Assembly: GCA_951812665.1 (NCBI GenBank) | Contig: CATOST010000016.1 | Span: forward strand, 151,248 to 215,247 | DNA: 64,000 nucleotides | Source of the DNA: an uncultured Acidobacteriota bacterium | Lineage (GTDB): Bacteria > Acidobacteriota > UBA6911 > RPQK01 > JAJDTT01 | Direction: 5' to 3' | The notes under the pieces: model-generated | Databases searched by the model: none | What the model was told of the DNA's origin: nothing | What the model saw: only the letters and a program-made list of their open reading frames with translations | Program-made: the position numbers and the translations under genes | Part shown: piece after piece, positions 26,814 to 35,138 of the stretch | Position numbering within the stretch: the first letter of the stretch is position 1 | How the letters are laid out: every line of letters begins with the position of its first letter

Positions 26814-26900
26814 GAGTGGGATTCATTCTCGGAGATCCGGGACCCGTTTTCAAGTTTCAATCGGACCGTCTCCAGGCGTCCACTGATACAGGTGGGAAAG

Positions 26901-28370
26901 ATGCAGCACAGTGTTCCTCGAGTCGATTCGTTCGTGAATGGGGTTCGGGCGCCCTCGAACTCCTCTCGGTGCGGAGAGTTGCGAAACCCGGGAACCGGAG
27001 AGCTTCTGGCCCATGTTCCCTTCGCGACCAGGTCGGAAGTCGATGCGGTGATCGCTTCGTCCGCCGCCGCCTTCCCCGGCTGGCGCGACACGCCGGTGGT
27101 GGAGCGCTGCCGGACCCTGTTCCGTTACAAGCAGCTCCTGGAAGAACATCTGGAGGAGGTGGCCGATTGGATCTCCCGGGAGAACGGCAAGATCCCGGAG
27201 GAAGCGCGCGGGTCGGTTCGACGAGGCATCGAGGTGGTGGAGTTCGCCTGCGGCATGTCCACCCTGATCCAGGGCTCGACCGTGGAGAACGTCTCCAGGG
27301 GCCTGGATTGCGCCAGTTTCCGGCAGCCGCTGGGTGTGTGTGCCGGGATCACCCCCTTCAACTTTCCTGCCATGGTGCCCATGTGGCTCTATCCCGTCGC
27401 CATCGCCTGCGGCAACACTTTCGTTCTGAAGCCGTCCGAGAAGGTGCCGGGCGCCGCCCTGCGCCTCGCGGAGTTGTTCGCGGAGGCCGGATTGCCTCCC
27501 GGTGTCTTCAACGTCGTCCAAGGGGACCGGGAAGCGGTGGAGGCGCTGGTGGAGAACACGGACGTCCGGGCCGTTTCCTTCGTCGGCTCGGCTCCCGTGG
27601 CCCGCTATGTCTATGAGGCGGCCAGCATGGCCGGAAAGCGGGTTCAGGCGCTGGCCGGCGCCAAGAACCACCTGGTGGCCATGCCCGACTGCAATCTGGA
27701 CAAGACGGCCGACGCCATCATCGGTTCCGCCTTCGGCTCTGCCGGAGAGCGGTGCATGGCCATCAGCGCTGTGGTGACGGTGGGAGCGGTTCACGAACCG
27801 CTGTTGGAGAAGGTCAAGGCCCGTGCGGAGTCGATGCGGCTGGGCGCCGCTGCCGACGGTGGCAGTCAACTGGGACCGTTGATCTCCGGACCTCACCGGG
27901 ACCGGGTGCTGGAATACATTGAGACCGGACTGGATGAAGGGGCCCAACTCGCTCTGGACGGCCGCTGCCACAGCGGAGTCGAGGGTCTGTCGGGATTTTT
28001 TCTGGGCCCCAGTATCTTCGAGAGGGTCTCACCGAAGATGCAGATCTACCAGGACGAGATCTTCGGACCCGTTCTCTGCGTCATTCAGGCAGAGGACCTG
28101 GATGAGGCGATCGAGGTGGTCAACGCCAACCGGTTCGGCAACGGCACCGCCATTTTCACCGAGAGCGGGTGGGCGGCCCGGGAGTACCAGAACCGGGTTC
28201 AGGTTGGGATGGTGGGCATCAACGTGGGAGTTCCGGTGCCCCTGGCATTTTTCTCCTTTTCCGGGTGGAGAGGTTCCTTTTTCGGTGACCTGCATGCCCA
28301 TGGCCGGGACGGAGTGAACTTCTACACCGAGCAGAAGGTCGTCAGTTCCCGCTGGTTCGGGGGCAATTGA
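26901..28370 (+). CDS. mmsA: CoA-acylating methylmalonate-semialdehyde dehydrogenase
   Basis: Aldehyde dehydrogenase that converts methylmalonate or malonate semialdehyde to propionyl- or acetyl-CoA, in valine, thymine or inositol breakdown. Typical MmsA/IolA blocks are ITPFNFPAMVPMWLYPVAIA, VLKPSEKVPGAA, VSFVGSAPVARYVYE, GAKNHLVAMPDCNLD and SAGERCMA with the catalytic cysteine. The C-terminal FSFSGWRGSFFGDLHAHGRD and FYTEQKVVSSRW separate this family from other aldehyde dehydrogenases. The start at ATG 26901 follows AGGTGGGAAAG; a GTG three codons upstream is possible. It is divergent from the Fur-ferritin gene and is the last conserved metabolic gene before the accessory island. Confidence 0.93.
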   Translation: MQHSVPRVDSFVNGVRAPSNSSRCGELRNPGTGELLAHVPFATRSEVDAVIASSAAAFPGWRDTPVVERCRTLFRYKQLLEEHLEEVADWISRENGKIPEEARGSVRRGIEVVEFACGMSTLIQGSTVENVSRGLDCASFRQPLGVCAGITPFNFPAMVPMWLYPVAIACGNTFVLKPSEKVPGAALRLAELFAEAGLPPGVFNVVQGDREAVEALVENTDVRAVSFVGSAPVARYVYEAASMAGKRVQALAGAKNHLVAMPDCNLDKTADAIIGSAFGSAGERCMAISAVVTVGAVHEPLLEKVKARAESMRLGAAADGGSQLGPLISGPHRDRVLEYIETGLDEGAQLALDGRCHSGVEGLSGFFLGPSIFERVSPKMQIYQDEIFGPVLCVIQAEDLDEAIEVVNANRFGNGTAIFTESGWAAREYQNRVQVGMVGINVGVPVPLAFFSFSGWRGSFFGDLHAHGRDGVNFYTEQKVVSSRWFGGN

Positions 28371-28389
28371 CGTAGTATTGCCGATTCCG

Positions 28390-28426
28390 GTGCCCACGGC
28401 GTTTCTCGCACCGGGACCGCGGGCAC
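28390..28426 (+). terminator. Hairpin after mmsA, possible terminator
   Basis: GTGCCCACGG and CCGCGGGCAC form a 10-bp stem with one mismatch around a 17-base loop, 20 bp after mmsA. No T run follows, so termination is uncertain. Confidence 0.25.
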
Positions 28427-28517
28427 TATTCAACCGTCGAATCTTCGTCCCCTCCCTTGACGGCAAGCTCCGCGGCACCACGCCAACCGACGACCTTCAG
28501 GTCGTACACCGTATAGC

Positions 28518-30398
28518 ATGATGATTTTCTGGGGTGATGACATTGTTGAAACTACCAAGGGCGTCGACATCTTGGGCGTTCGGGGCACCGATCAAACTGT
28601 CGAGCTGGGCTTAGTCAGCGGCATAACGACCATATCCCAGCGGGCTCGATACCTTTCGATCCTGACTTGGTCGATTGGAGAGTTCCTGGTCGAACAGGCC
28701 GACGTGGGATTCGATTGGGACCGTTTTCTGATCTACCTACGAAGAGTCGAGTTCGTAACTCTCGCGGCCAGCCGATTGGACAATGACCGGAATGGAACCG
28801 ATGCTACCGGGGCTCTTGGCGCGCGTCTTCACTACGATCGGATCCGCCGACTTCTGGGTGGCAAATCTGTATCCTGTCCAACAAAACAGGGTGGCGCGAT
28901 CCTTGGGACCTATCTGGGTCCGTGCCAGGCGATGGGATTACTGCTGGATGGGGACGAGACCGTACCCTATCGATTGACTCCACGCGGTAAGGAGATGTGG
29001 CGAATACGACGAGACCGCCTGAAGGGTTCGCCGGTTATGGCCGCCATCTCCACTGGGCAGGAAGTCTCGCGAACTTTGGTCGAATCGGCCATCACTCATT
29101 TCTCCCTTGCCAGGTTAGCGAACTCCGGGAGGGAGTCGAGTCTTCTCCGCAAGGCTCTGTTTCGGCCTTGGGGGCCGGTTGACGAACCGGAACGAGCCGG
29201 TATTGCCAAGGCATACGAGGGCATCAACGGAACGCGGATGTGGGCTGCGAAGATGCTCGCCAAGACGCCAGACAGTGCGGATGGGCTACTGGTGCGCAAC
29301 TTCCGCAACTGCATCGACGGTGGAGCGAAGACAAGGATCGAGTACGCTTGGGCGGAGTACGAGTACCGGCGCCGATGCCATTTTGCCTTAGAGCTCCTTC
29401 TTGCCGCGCTGACGGCCAGCCTGCGCGAGTTCAGGAAAGCCTCGATAGCTCAGATCGTGGCGCTTTGGTTCCGTCCATTCACCACCGCGCCATTCCTACG
29501 TAAGATGTGGCCGCGTGTCTCGGAAGCCATCGTTTCGAGTGCGGCACAGGCCATAGCTTCGGTCCCCGAACAGCTTTTCTCTGGCGAGAGAATTCCCCTG
29601 AGCGATTTGAGGCACTTGGAGCCGAGCAACCAAGCCAGTGGCACCGTAGCAATTCTTGCTGCCGAGGCATGCCAGACCAAGGTGATCCGGAGGGACGGTC
29701 ACTTCGACAATCGACCCGGGAGTCCTGGGGAGCGAGCGATCGGAATCATCGAATCCGTGGGAGAGGAACCGTTCTTGGAATTCGTGGAGAGACTCGTCGA
29801 GCTCACGGCCCTCGCCCACCTCCAAACGACCCTTCGCAAGATGGGGGCCGGACAGAAGTGCTCACTTCGTTTCTTTCCCGAAGGGGTGTTCTTGCGCTCT
29901 ACGGGAGTCGGCATGTCGCCGGGACAGAGCGGCGATCGCCTGACGAACGTACTTCGGATCCTCACAGACGTTGGTGAATTCCGTCGAGACGGCGGAAAAT
30001 TGCGCCGTTTGACAGCGGTCAACAATGAAACAGAACGTGCTCGATTGGATTTGCGGGACGATGACGGATGCCACGTCTGCCATCGTGCTCACGCACAACA
30101 TCGATTTTCTGTTCCTCCAGTCGATCGTGTGGCCGCGGCTTCGGAAATGTGGCTATCCCAAGTTGACCGTCTTTGCGGATGCCGTATGCGCCCAAGGATC
30201 CTATCGCCAGCATGGTCACCTGCTTGCTGGGATCGGTCGAGACTACCGCGTCGTGCCTGTGGAAATGGGTGCCGGGCGGCGTTTTCATGCCAAGGCGATC
30301 CTTTTCGCGGGACCGAGCAGGGCCGCGCTGGCCGTGGGGAGCGGCAACCTCACTCATGGCGGATGGAGTGCCAATCAGGAGATCTGGACAACTTGTGA
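28518..30398 (+). CDS. Unknown island protein, partner of the PLD-like gene; possible 3' frameshift
   Basis: No family is recognised with certainty. The N terminus reads VDILGVRGTDQTVELGLVSG then ITTISQRARYLSILTWSIGE, resembling the opening of DUF6361-like defence-associated proteins from memory only. The body is helical, with LRKALFRPWGPVDEPERAGI and EYEYRRRCHFALELLLAALT, and about 500 residues look genuinely coding up to about 29990. Beyond that, the last ~125 codons overlap the next gene by 374 bp and read as Cys/Arg-rich shadow sequence. One extra A in the GGAAAATTG run near 29995 would end this gene at the TGA at 30026, giving a 4-bp ATGA overlap with the next gene. The true 3' end is therefore probably 30028. 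Confidence 0.6.
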   Translation: MMIFWGDDIVETTKGVDILGVRGTDQTVELGLVSGITTISQRARYLSILTWSIGEFLVEQADVGFDWDRFLIYLRRVEFVTLAASRLDNDRNGTDATGALGARLHYDRIRRLLGGKSVSCPTKQGGAILGTYLGPCQAMGLLLDGDETVPYRLTPRGKEMWRIRRDRLKGSPVMAAISTGQEVSRTLVESAITHFSLARLANSGRESSLLRKALFRPWGPVDEPERAGIAKAYEGINGTRMWAAKMLAKTPDSADGLLVRNFRNCIDGGAKTRIEYAWAEYEYRRRCHFALELLLAALTASLREFRKASIAQIVALWFRPFTTAPFLRKMWPRVSEAIVSSAAQAIASVPEQLFSGERIPLSDLRHLEPSNQASGTVAILAAEACQTKVIRRDGHFDNRPGSPGERAIGIIESVGEEPFLEFVERLVELTALAHLQTTLRKMGAGQKCSLRFFPEGVFLRSTGVGMSPGQSGDRLTNVLRILTDVGEFRRDGGKLRRLTAVNNETERARLDLRDDDGCHVCHRAHAQHRFSVPPVDRVAAASEMWLSQVDRLCGCRMRPRILSPAWSPACWDRSRLPRRACGNGCRAAFSCQGDPFRGTEQGRAGRGERQPHSWRMECQSGDLDNL

Positions 30399-32670
30399 GA
30401 GCGGTGATGACGGCTTGTCGGCCATCTCGGCGTTCAGGAACTATGTGAGTACGGTTCTCGCTTTTGTTCATCGAGAGGAAAGTATCGCCGAAGAGATTGA
30501 GGATGTATTTGTCCACGGTGCGGACTCCTGGACCGCCGAGCTTCCAGATCCAGCTGGTCTGCTCGGTGCTCCTGACGACCGTCCTTTACTTGACAGGATG
30601 GTCGACTTGGCCGGCGACGGAGTCCGTCGGGTGACCGCGTACGCTCCGTACTATGATGCCAAAGGGGAAGCACTCGGAGAACTCGCTCGGCGCATTGCAG
30701 TCCCGATCAAGGTACTACTTCAGAGAAACCATGTCGGACTGTCGGCTCCGGCTGCCGCGACCCTTCCCGGCAACGTAGAGTTGACCGGGGTCGACAGCAA
30801 TCGGTCACGGTTCATTCATGCAAAGCTGTTTGCGTTCCACCGATCGGAGACCACCTTGCTCGTCTCAGGGAGCGCCAACCTTTCCAAAGCCGCACTGATG
30901 GCGGACAGAAACTGGGGCAATGCCGAACTGGTCGCTGTGCAGGAGGTTTCGCAGGAAGAAGCCGACGATCTGCTGGCCGATATCACGTTCCTGGACGATG
31001 TTCCGGCTCTGCCCGAGGAGCCCCCGACAGATCGGTGGACTCTGCCGGATCAGCATTTGCGAATCCTGGCCGCAAGATTCATTGATGGTGTACTCAAAGT
31101 GGCATTCAAATCTGATGAAGCCAGCGAGAAACTGATCGTAGAGATCGATGACGGACCGAAGCAGCGATGCCGTGACATCGGCGTCAACGGTGTGGCACGG
31201 ATTCGTCTGAAACGATGTCCGAGATCAGTCCGTTTGATTTGCACGCTGAAATCCGGCGTGGAGGTGTCGTCTGAGCCGGCATGGGTCGATGACGAGGCCA
31301 GTCTCGGCAGATCCGTGACGGTGCGTCGTATCGTCGCTAAGTTGCAAGAGGCATCGGAAACTGGGGCATTGTCCTCTGAGGGCTGGTTCGAGATTCTCCA
31401 GCTTCTCCACCAGCACTTACAGCGTCCAAGGCAACAGTTTTCGTATGCCACCACACGTCGAAACGACAGCACGGCGACGACTGCTCGAAGTTACCGAGTC
31501 GAGGACGTGTTCTCGGAAAGCTTTGGGCGTCCCGCAACAGATATGATTGCCGGTGTATCCGGAGCGATGCGCCAGACCGATTTCCTCGGAGTGCTGGCCC
31601 ATTACTTTTCGCCCGAGATGACCGACGAACCTGCGGAGACAGATGAAGAATCGCAGCCTGACGAATCCGTGGAAGAAACCGAGCCCCAGGAAATCTCAGA
31701 CGCGACCGCCAAGGAGGAAAACAAACGGCGGCTGAACCGGGCGGGAAGTGTTAAAGACGCCCAGAATGGTGTTCGATTCCACAGGAAGTTCGTGGCCTTA
31801 CTCGAGAAAATCGTCACCATTATGGGTGGCGATGGGTTTTGCGCGGATCGAACACCCGAGCGCCTGAGCGCTGATATTGCCGCCACGGCCTTGCTGCTCC
31901 GGAAGGGACTCGTGGACCGGGTTCTCGCGGAGGATGAGTTCGCTTCCATAACCAGCCGTCTTTGGAGCATTCTGTTTTTTAGATCGGGGGGTGAGATCGG
32001 AACGATTGAAAAGCATCTGCAAGGTCTCGGATCATCCTCCGAACATCCTCGCGCGGCTTACGAATCGGCAATGGCTTCACCGAGGCTGACCGCGGCGTTG
32101 ATCCTATGGTGCTTCCCGGACTGGGGACAGGGGAGCATGGATGCGATTAGATTCCGATTTGCGGCTATGGCGCTCGCCGCCAACCTGCCCTGGTTGGCCG
32201 CTGGTGGCACAGATGAGGAGGTTGTCGGAGAACTACGACGCCTGTCTCGATCGATGCCGACAGGCATCGAATTCGAGGCCCTTGTGGACGCCAGGAACCG
32301 GTGGGTCCGGGACGGAGTCGCACTCGACGAATTCCGGAAGGCAGCTGGACTCTGGAAGGCAATGGAATTGGCTGAGGCATGCAGCGATGGTCCTTTGAAA
32401 CGCGGAGAGCTTCTTTGGCAAGCGGGAGAGTTCTGGGTCGCAGAAAAGGATTGCCGCCGAGACCAGAAGACCAGTGTATCGGTACGCCGTTTGGCCGGTG
32501 TCGATCGTAAGAAATTTCGCCCGAGCTACTTGGCGCCGGTGGGTTCTCTACTTCAAAACCCAGATCTTCTAAAGTTGCACGACGGTGCCCGAAGGAGCCT
32601 CCTCGACGTCATTGCCGAGGTTCGGACGCAGCAGGAACGAGGCCGCGACTGGTGGCAGGAGCCGAGCTGA
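30025..32670 (+). CDS. Phospholipase D/Tdp1-like phosphodiesterase of the accessory island
   Basis: 881-residue cytoplasmic protein with two PLD-type half-sites at the N terminus: RRFHAKAILF near residue 88 with AVGSGNLTHGG near 103-113, and FIHAKLFAF near 264 with VSGSANLSKAA near 283. The H-x-K followed by GS-x-N layout is closer to Tdp1-like HKN enzymes than to classic HKD lipases, so a nucleic-acid phosphodiester is a likely target. The C-terminal ~500 residues are not recognised. They include an acidic stretch (ETDEESQPDESVEETEPQE) and helical segments. No helicase motifs are seen. Its start touches the previous gene and the pair probably works together, perhaps as an anti-phage nuclease. 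A later start at 30061 would still keep both half-sites. Confidence 0.75.
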   Translation: MKQNVLDWICGTMTDATSAIVLTHNIDFLFLQSIVWPRLRKCGYPKLTVFADAVCAQGSYRQHGHLLAGIGRDYRVVPVEMGAGRRFHAKAILFAGPSRAALAVGSGNLTHGGWSANQEIWTTCESGDDGLSAISAFRNYVSTVLAFVHREESIAEEIEDVFVHGADSWTAELPDPAGLLGAPDDRPLLDRMVDLAGDGVRRVTAYAPYYDAKGEALGELARRIAVPIKVLLQRNHVGLSAPAAATLPGNVELTGVDSNRSRFIHAKLFAFHRSETTLLVSGSANLSKAALMADRNWGNAELVAVQEVSQEEADDLLADITFLDDVPALPEEPPTDRWTLPDQHLRILAARFIDGVLKVAFKSDEASEKLIVEIDDGPKQRCRDIGVNGVARIRLKRCPRSVRLICTLKSGVEVSSEPAWVDDEASLGRSVTVRRIVAKLQEASETGALSSEGWFEILQLLHQHLQRPRQQFSYATTRRNDSTATTARSYRVEDVFSESFGRPATDMIAGVSGAMRQTDFLGVLAHYFSPEMTDEPAETDEESQPDESVEETEPQEISDATAKEENKRRLNRAGSVKDAQNGVRFHRKFVALLEKIVTIMGGDGFCADRTPERLSADIAATALLLRKGLVDRVLAEDEFASITSRLWSILFFRSGGEIGTIEKHLQGLGSSSEHPRAAYESAMASPRLTAALILWCFPDWGQGSMDAIRFRFAAMALAANLPWLAAGGTDEEVVGELRRLSRSMPTGIEFEALVDARNRWVRDGVALDEFRKAAGLWKAMELAEACSDGPLKRGELLWQAGEFWVAEKDCRRDQKTSVSVRRLAGVDRKKFRPSYLAPVGSLLQNPDLLKLHDGARRSLLDVIAEVRTQQERGRDWWQEPS

Positions 32671-32677
32671 CCTCGAC

Positions 32678-33439
32678 TCAGCCGTTTTGCGGAAGCAGGA
32701 GTCCCCGTACTATTTCGGGTGTCCAGATCTCAAGGCCATTTCGCCGCAGATCGTTGCACCAGGAATCGAGGTAGCCACCGAAGACCGGGTCTCCATTGGG
32801 GTCCCAGGAGTTCAGCCGCCGGTAGGCCTCCCAGAGAGACGGCTCCTGGAGGAATCGGGGGAGCAGTGCAGCGGCGACGACACCGGTCCGGACGCGATCG
32901 TACGGGTTTGCTTCCAATTCGCCGATGTTTGCGGCGAACCACGACGGCAGGTCCCCTTCCACGGACGCCAAGTGTCGCTGCTCCCGGTCGAGAGCGTAGG
33001 TCCGGTGATTGGGCGCGAACTCCGCCGCCCGGCACACTGCGGAGAGTGGCTGATGTTTCCAATCGTCGGCCAGCCGATGAAGGACGAACAACGACGCCAT
33101 CTCGCACAAGCTCTCCTCGAACCACTTGTGGCGATGTTCCCGATAACGTTCGAATCCGGTCAGCACACGGCAGAGTTCATGCGAAAATTGCAAGACGTAC
33201 TGTGACCAATAGGTATCGCCGGTGCTCAGGAAGATCTGGTAGGGTCGCCGGCCAAAGACCACCAGGGGGTGATCCTGGCGCCATCGGCAAACACGGATGG
33301 GAGCGTCCGGTCTGACGCCGAAGGCCGACGTCAGTATCCGGTATGCCGATTCGAGGACGGCCAGTATCGAAGCCAGACTCACCCGGCCCCAGTTCCCGTT
33401 GACGACCGTGATCCTCCCGTCGCTGCTGGTCGCGTCCAT
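32678..33439 (-). CDS. Peptidase MA-like protein with degenerate HEXXH motif
   Basis: 253 residues, cytoplasmic, no signal peptide. The central region FSHELCRVLTGFERY followed ~20 residues later by KWFEESLCEMASLFVLHRL looks like a gluzincin metallopeptidase (HEXXH...E), but the second zinc histidine of HEXXH is arginine (HELCR). Either the fold is kept without catalysis or zinc is bound differently. The C terminus (LNSWDPNGDPVFGGYLDSW) resembles the unit-length helical tail of such proteins. The ATG shares one base with the stop of the ATPase gene (TGATG), so translation is coupled. The 3' end is 7 bp from the convergent PLD-like gene. Function is unknown; the coupling suggests a sensor or effector tied to the ATPase. 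Confidence 0.65.
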   Translation of the reverse strand: MDATSSDGRITVVNGNWGRVSLASILAVLESAYRILTSAFGVRPDAPIRVCRWRQDHPLVVFGRRPYQIFLSTGDTYWSQYVLQFSHELCRVLTGFERYREHRHKWFEESLCEMASLFVLHRLADDWKHQPLSAVCRAAEFAPNHRTYALDREQRHLASVEGDLPSWFAANIGELEANPYDRVRTGVVAAALLPRFLQEPSLWEAYRRLNSWDPNGDPVFGGYLDSWCNDLRRNGLEIWTPEIVRGLLLPQNG

Positions 33440-35004
33440 CAGTCTCTCCCAGCGACCTTTTCCGAGACGCCGAGGGCTCCAATCGCTCCGGCGTCGCTTC
33501 TGCCCAACCGATTAAAGTCCAACAGGTCGCGGCAGATCCATCCGTCGGTCTCCAGGCGGTCCCGCTGACTGGGCGAAAACCGGGGGCTGTAGAGCGCCCA
33601 CTCCTGGTCCCAGTCCGAGAATCGCTTTCCTTCGTCCGTCCGAAGGAAGCGCTTCACATGTCGGCGAAACGACGCGACCGTGTCGTCATTGTGCTCTCTT
33701 GGATTCCGCTTGCATGATCCGAATCGCACGCGTCGGGTCTCTTCGTTCAGTGCGATCAGATCGATCTCGATCTCGCCGCCGCGCCGGGGCCGCTTCCAGT
33801 ATCCGCCGACCCGAGCGGTCACCGGAAAATCGGAGTTGCCGACACTTGAGACCTCTTCACTGGCCAAGTGCACCAACTCCTCGAAGGCGCGCCCCTCCAG
33901 CGTGCTCAGACGGGGAATCAGGAGCCGCGCCACGTCCACACTGGGTCGGGTTCGGGCCGCCATGCAGGCGGGATGGAGAGCGGACGTCCACGCCCGCAGG
34001 AAGAGGTCGGAGACCGAGTAGCGGGCCCGCCGAACGCCATCGCCTGCTAACAATGGTAGATCCTTACGTATCAATCGGAGGTCGCGGGTGAGGGTCTTGA
34101 GATAGGGCCCCGGAGACGTTACTTCCGGAAGTGCCCTCCTGAGGTCGGCGTGGCTGCAGCGAGGACGCTGGGCGACGACCCGCAGGATGGCGAGGGAAGT
34201 CCTGCGGAGCTCATGTTGCAGCAGAATCTCTCCCTCCTGTTGCAGCGGCGCGCCCGTGCGCAGGAACAGGCCGGCGCAGACTTCGGCGGCCCAGTCGCGC
34301 CAGTTGGGAATAAGGTCGACATCCTCCACTTCCGCGAAGTGCCGCCAATATTTGGGGACGCCCCCGAAGAGCGTCCATAACGTCAGTAAGCGTTTCGGGT
34401 CGTCCGCTCGGTGCAGATCGCAGACATGGAAAATGGTCCTCAGATCCCAGGGGCCAAGATTCAAATTGAACGTCGTTCTCCCGAAGAGCGGCGTCCGGCT
34501 GTCTTCGAGCAGCGAATTCATCTCCGCCTGGACCGAACCGAGGACGATGATACCGCCTTCGGTCTCGGTATCCTGTAGTCGATCTACCTGATTCTGAAGC
34601 AGGGACGGTAGCGCGCGGAGCGGCCCCCGGAGGCAGACTTGAAACTCGTCGAGAGCGACGATGACGCCTTTGGCGCAGAGCGAGCCGATGGCTGCGGCGA
34701 TGGCTGGCAGGGTGCGTGCCTCACTCAACTCCGGGATCAAGCCTCCGAGTCCGGATTGGGTCGCTGTGCCGCGGAAGACTTGGGCGAAATCGGCCGGAGT
34801 GCTGTCCGGGAGCTGAACCATCAGGCAACGCTGGCCACCCGGATCGTCCTCAAGGTGGGTTGCCAATGCCTGCTGGACCAGAGCCGTCTTCCCGATTCGC
34901 CGGCGGCCACGGATCGCTCCGAAGAACCAGCGTTGCCCCCGGAACCGATCCAGCAGACACCCGAGTTCGTCCTTCCGGCCGTAGAAACTCCAGCGTCGAG
35001 GCAT
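33439..35004 (-). CDS. Archaeal-type STAND ATPase with DUF234-like nuclease domain
   Basis: 521-residue cytoplasmic protein. The N terminus FYGRKDELGCLL and Walker A GRRRIGKT (residues 33-40) with Walker B GVIVALDEFQ (near 112) are typical of the archaeal ATPase/STAND family common in archaea and scattered in bacteria. A winged-helix region follows (LAILRVVAQRPRCSHADLRRAL). The C-terminal domain contains GGEIEIDLIAL and VRFGSCKRN, matching the E-x-D...xxK core of a PD-(D/E)xK nuclease (DUF234). Such proteins are often called toxin- or defence-like but few are tested. The gene has a strong predicted promoter directly upstream and may give a leaderless mRNA. It is coupled to the peptidase-like gene. 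Confidence 0.82.
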   Translation of the reverse strand: MPRRWSFYGRKDELGCLLDRFRGQRWFFGAIRGRRRIGKTALVQQALATHLEDDPGGQRCLMVQLPDSTPADFAQVFRGTATQSGLGGLIPELSEARTLPAIAAAIGSLCAKGVIVALDEFQVCLRGPLRALPSLLQNQVDRLQDTETEGGIIVLGSVQAEMNSLLEDSRTPLFGRTTFNLNLGPWDLRTIFHVCDLHRADDPKRLLTLWTLFGGVPKYWRHFAEVEDVDLIPNWRDWAAEVCAGLFLRTGAPLQQEGEILLQHELRRTSLAILRVVAQRPRCSHADLRRALPEVTSPGPYLKTLTRDLRLIRKDLPLLAGDGVRRARYSVSDLFLRAWTSALHPACMAARTRPSVDVARLLIPRLSTLEGRAFEELVHLASEEVSSVGNSDFPVTARVGGYWKRPRRGGEIEIDLIALNEETRRVRFGSCKRNPREHNDDTVASFRRHVKRFLRTDEGKRFSDWDQEWALYSPRFSPSQRDRLETDGWICRDLLDFNRLGRSDAGAIGALGVSEKVAGRD

Positions 35005-35008
35005 TCTT

Positions 35009-35039
35009 ATAAGATAAATAATATGATCTTATCTGTCAA
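35009..35039 (-). promoter_or_regulatory. Promoter with overlapping palindromic operator for the ATPase-peptidase pair
   Basis: On the minus strand TTGACA (35034-35039) and TATCTT (35011-35016) are separated by exactly 17 bp, a near-ideal sigma-70 promoter. The start codon lies six bases after the -10, so the mRNA may be leaderless. A perfect 7-bp inverted repeat, ATAAGAT/ATCTTAT (35009-35015 and 35026-35032, 10-bp gap), covers the -10 and spacer and is a good operator candidate. The AT-rich patch stands out from its surroundings. Confidence 0.7.
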
Positions 35040-35138
35040 CCTGCTGGCGTCCTCATTACGCGCGCCAGCGAAACCAGGTACTGCCTGAAGAATTATCCGT
35101 ATTCGTCATACGCTCAGTGACCCGCTGAGAAAATCGGG

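Noticed and set aside
30029..30398. C-terminal ~125 codons of the unknown island gene
   Set aside because: They overlap the conserved N terminus of the PLD-like protein and are rich in Cys and Arg with no structure. Probably not translated in this frame.
35041..35138. Possible link between the TonB-type receptor and the island
   Set aside because: The receptor is a common acidobacterial type with its own signal and spacing, and nothing in the sequence ties it to the ATPase pair.
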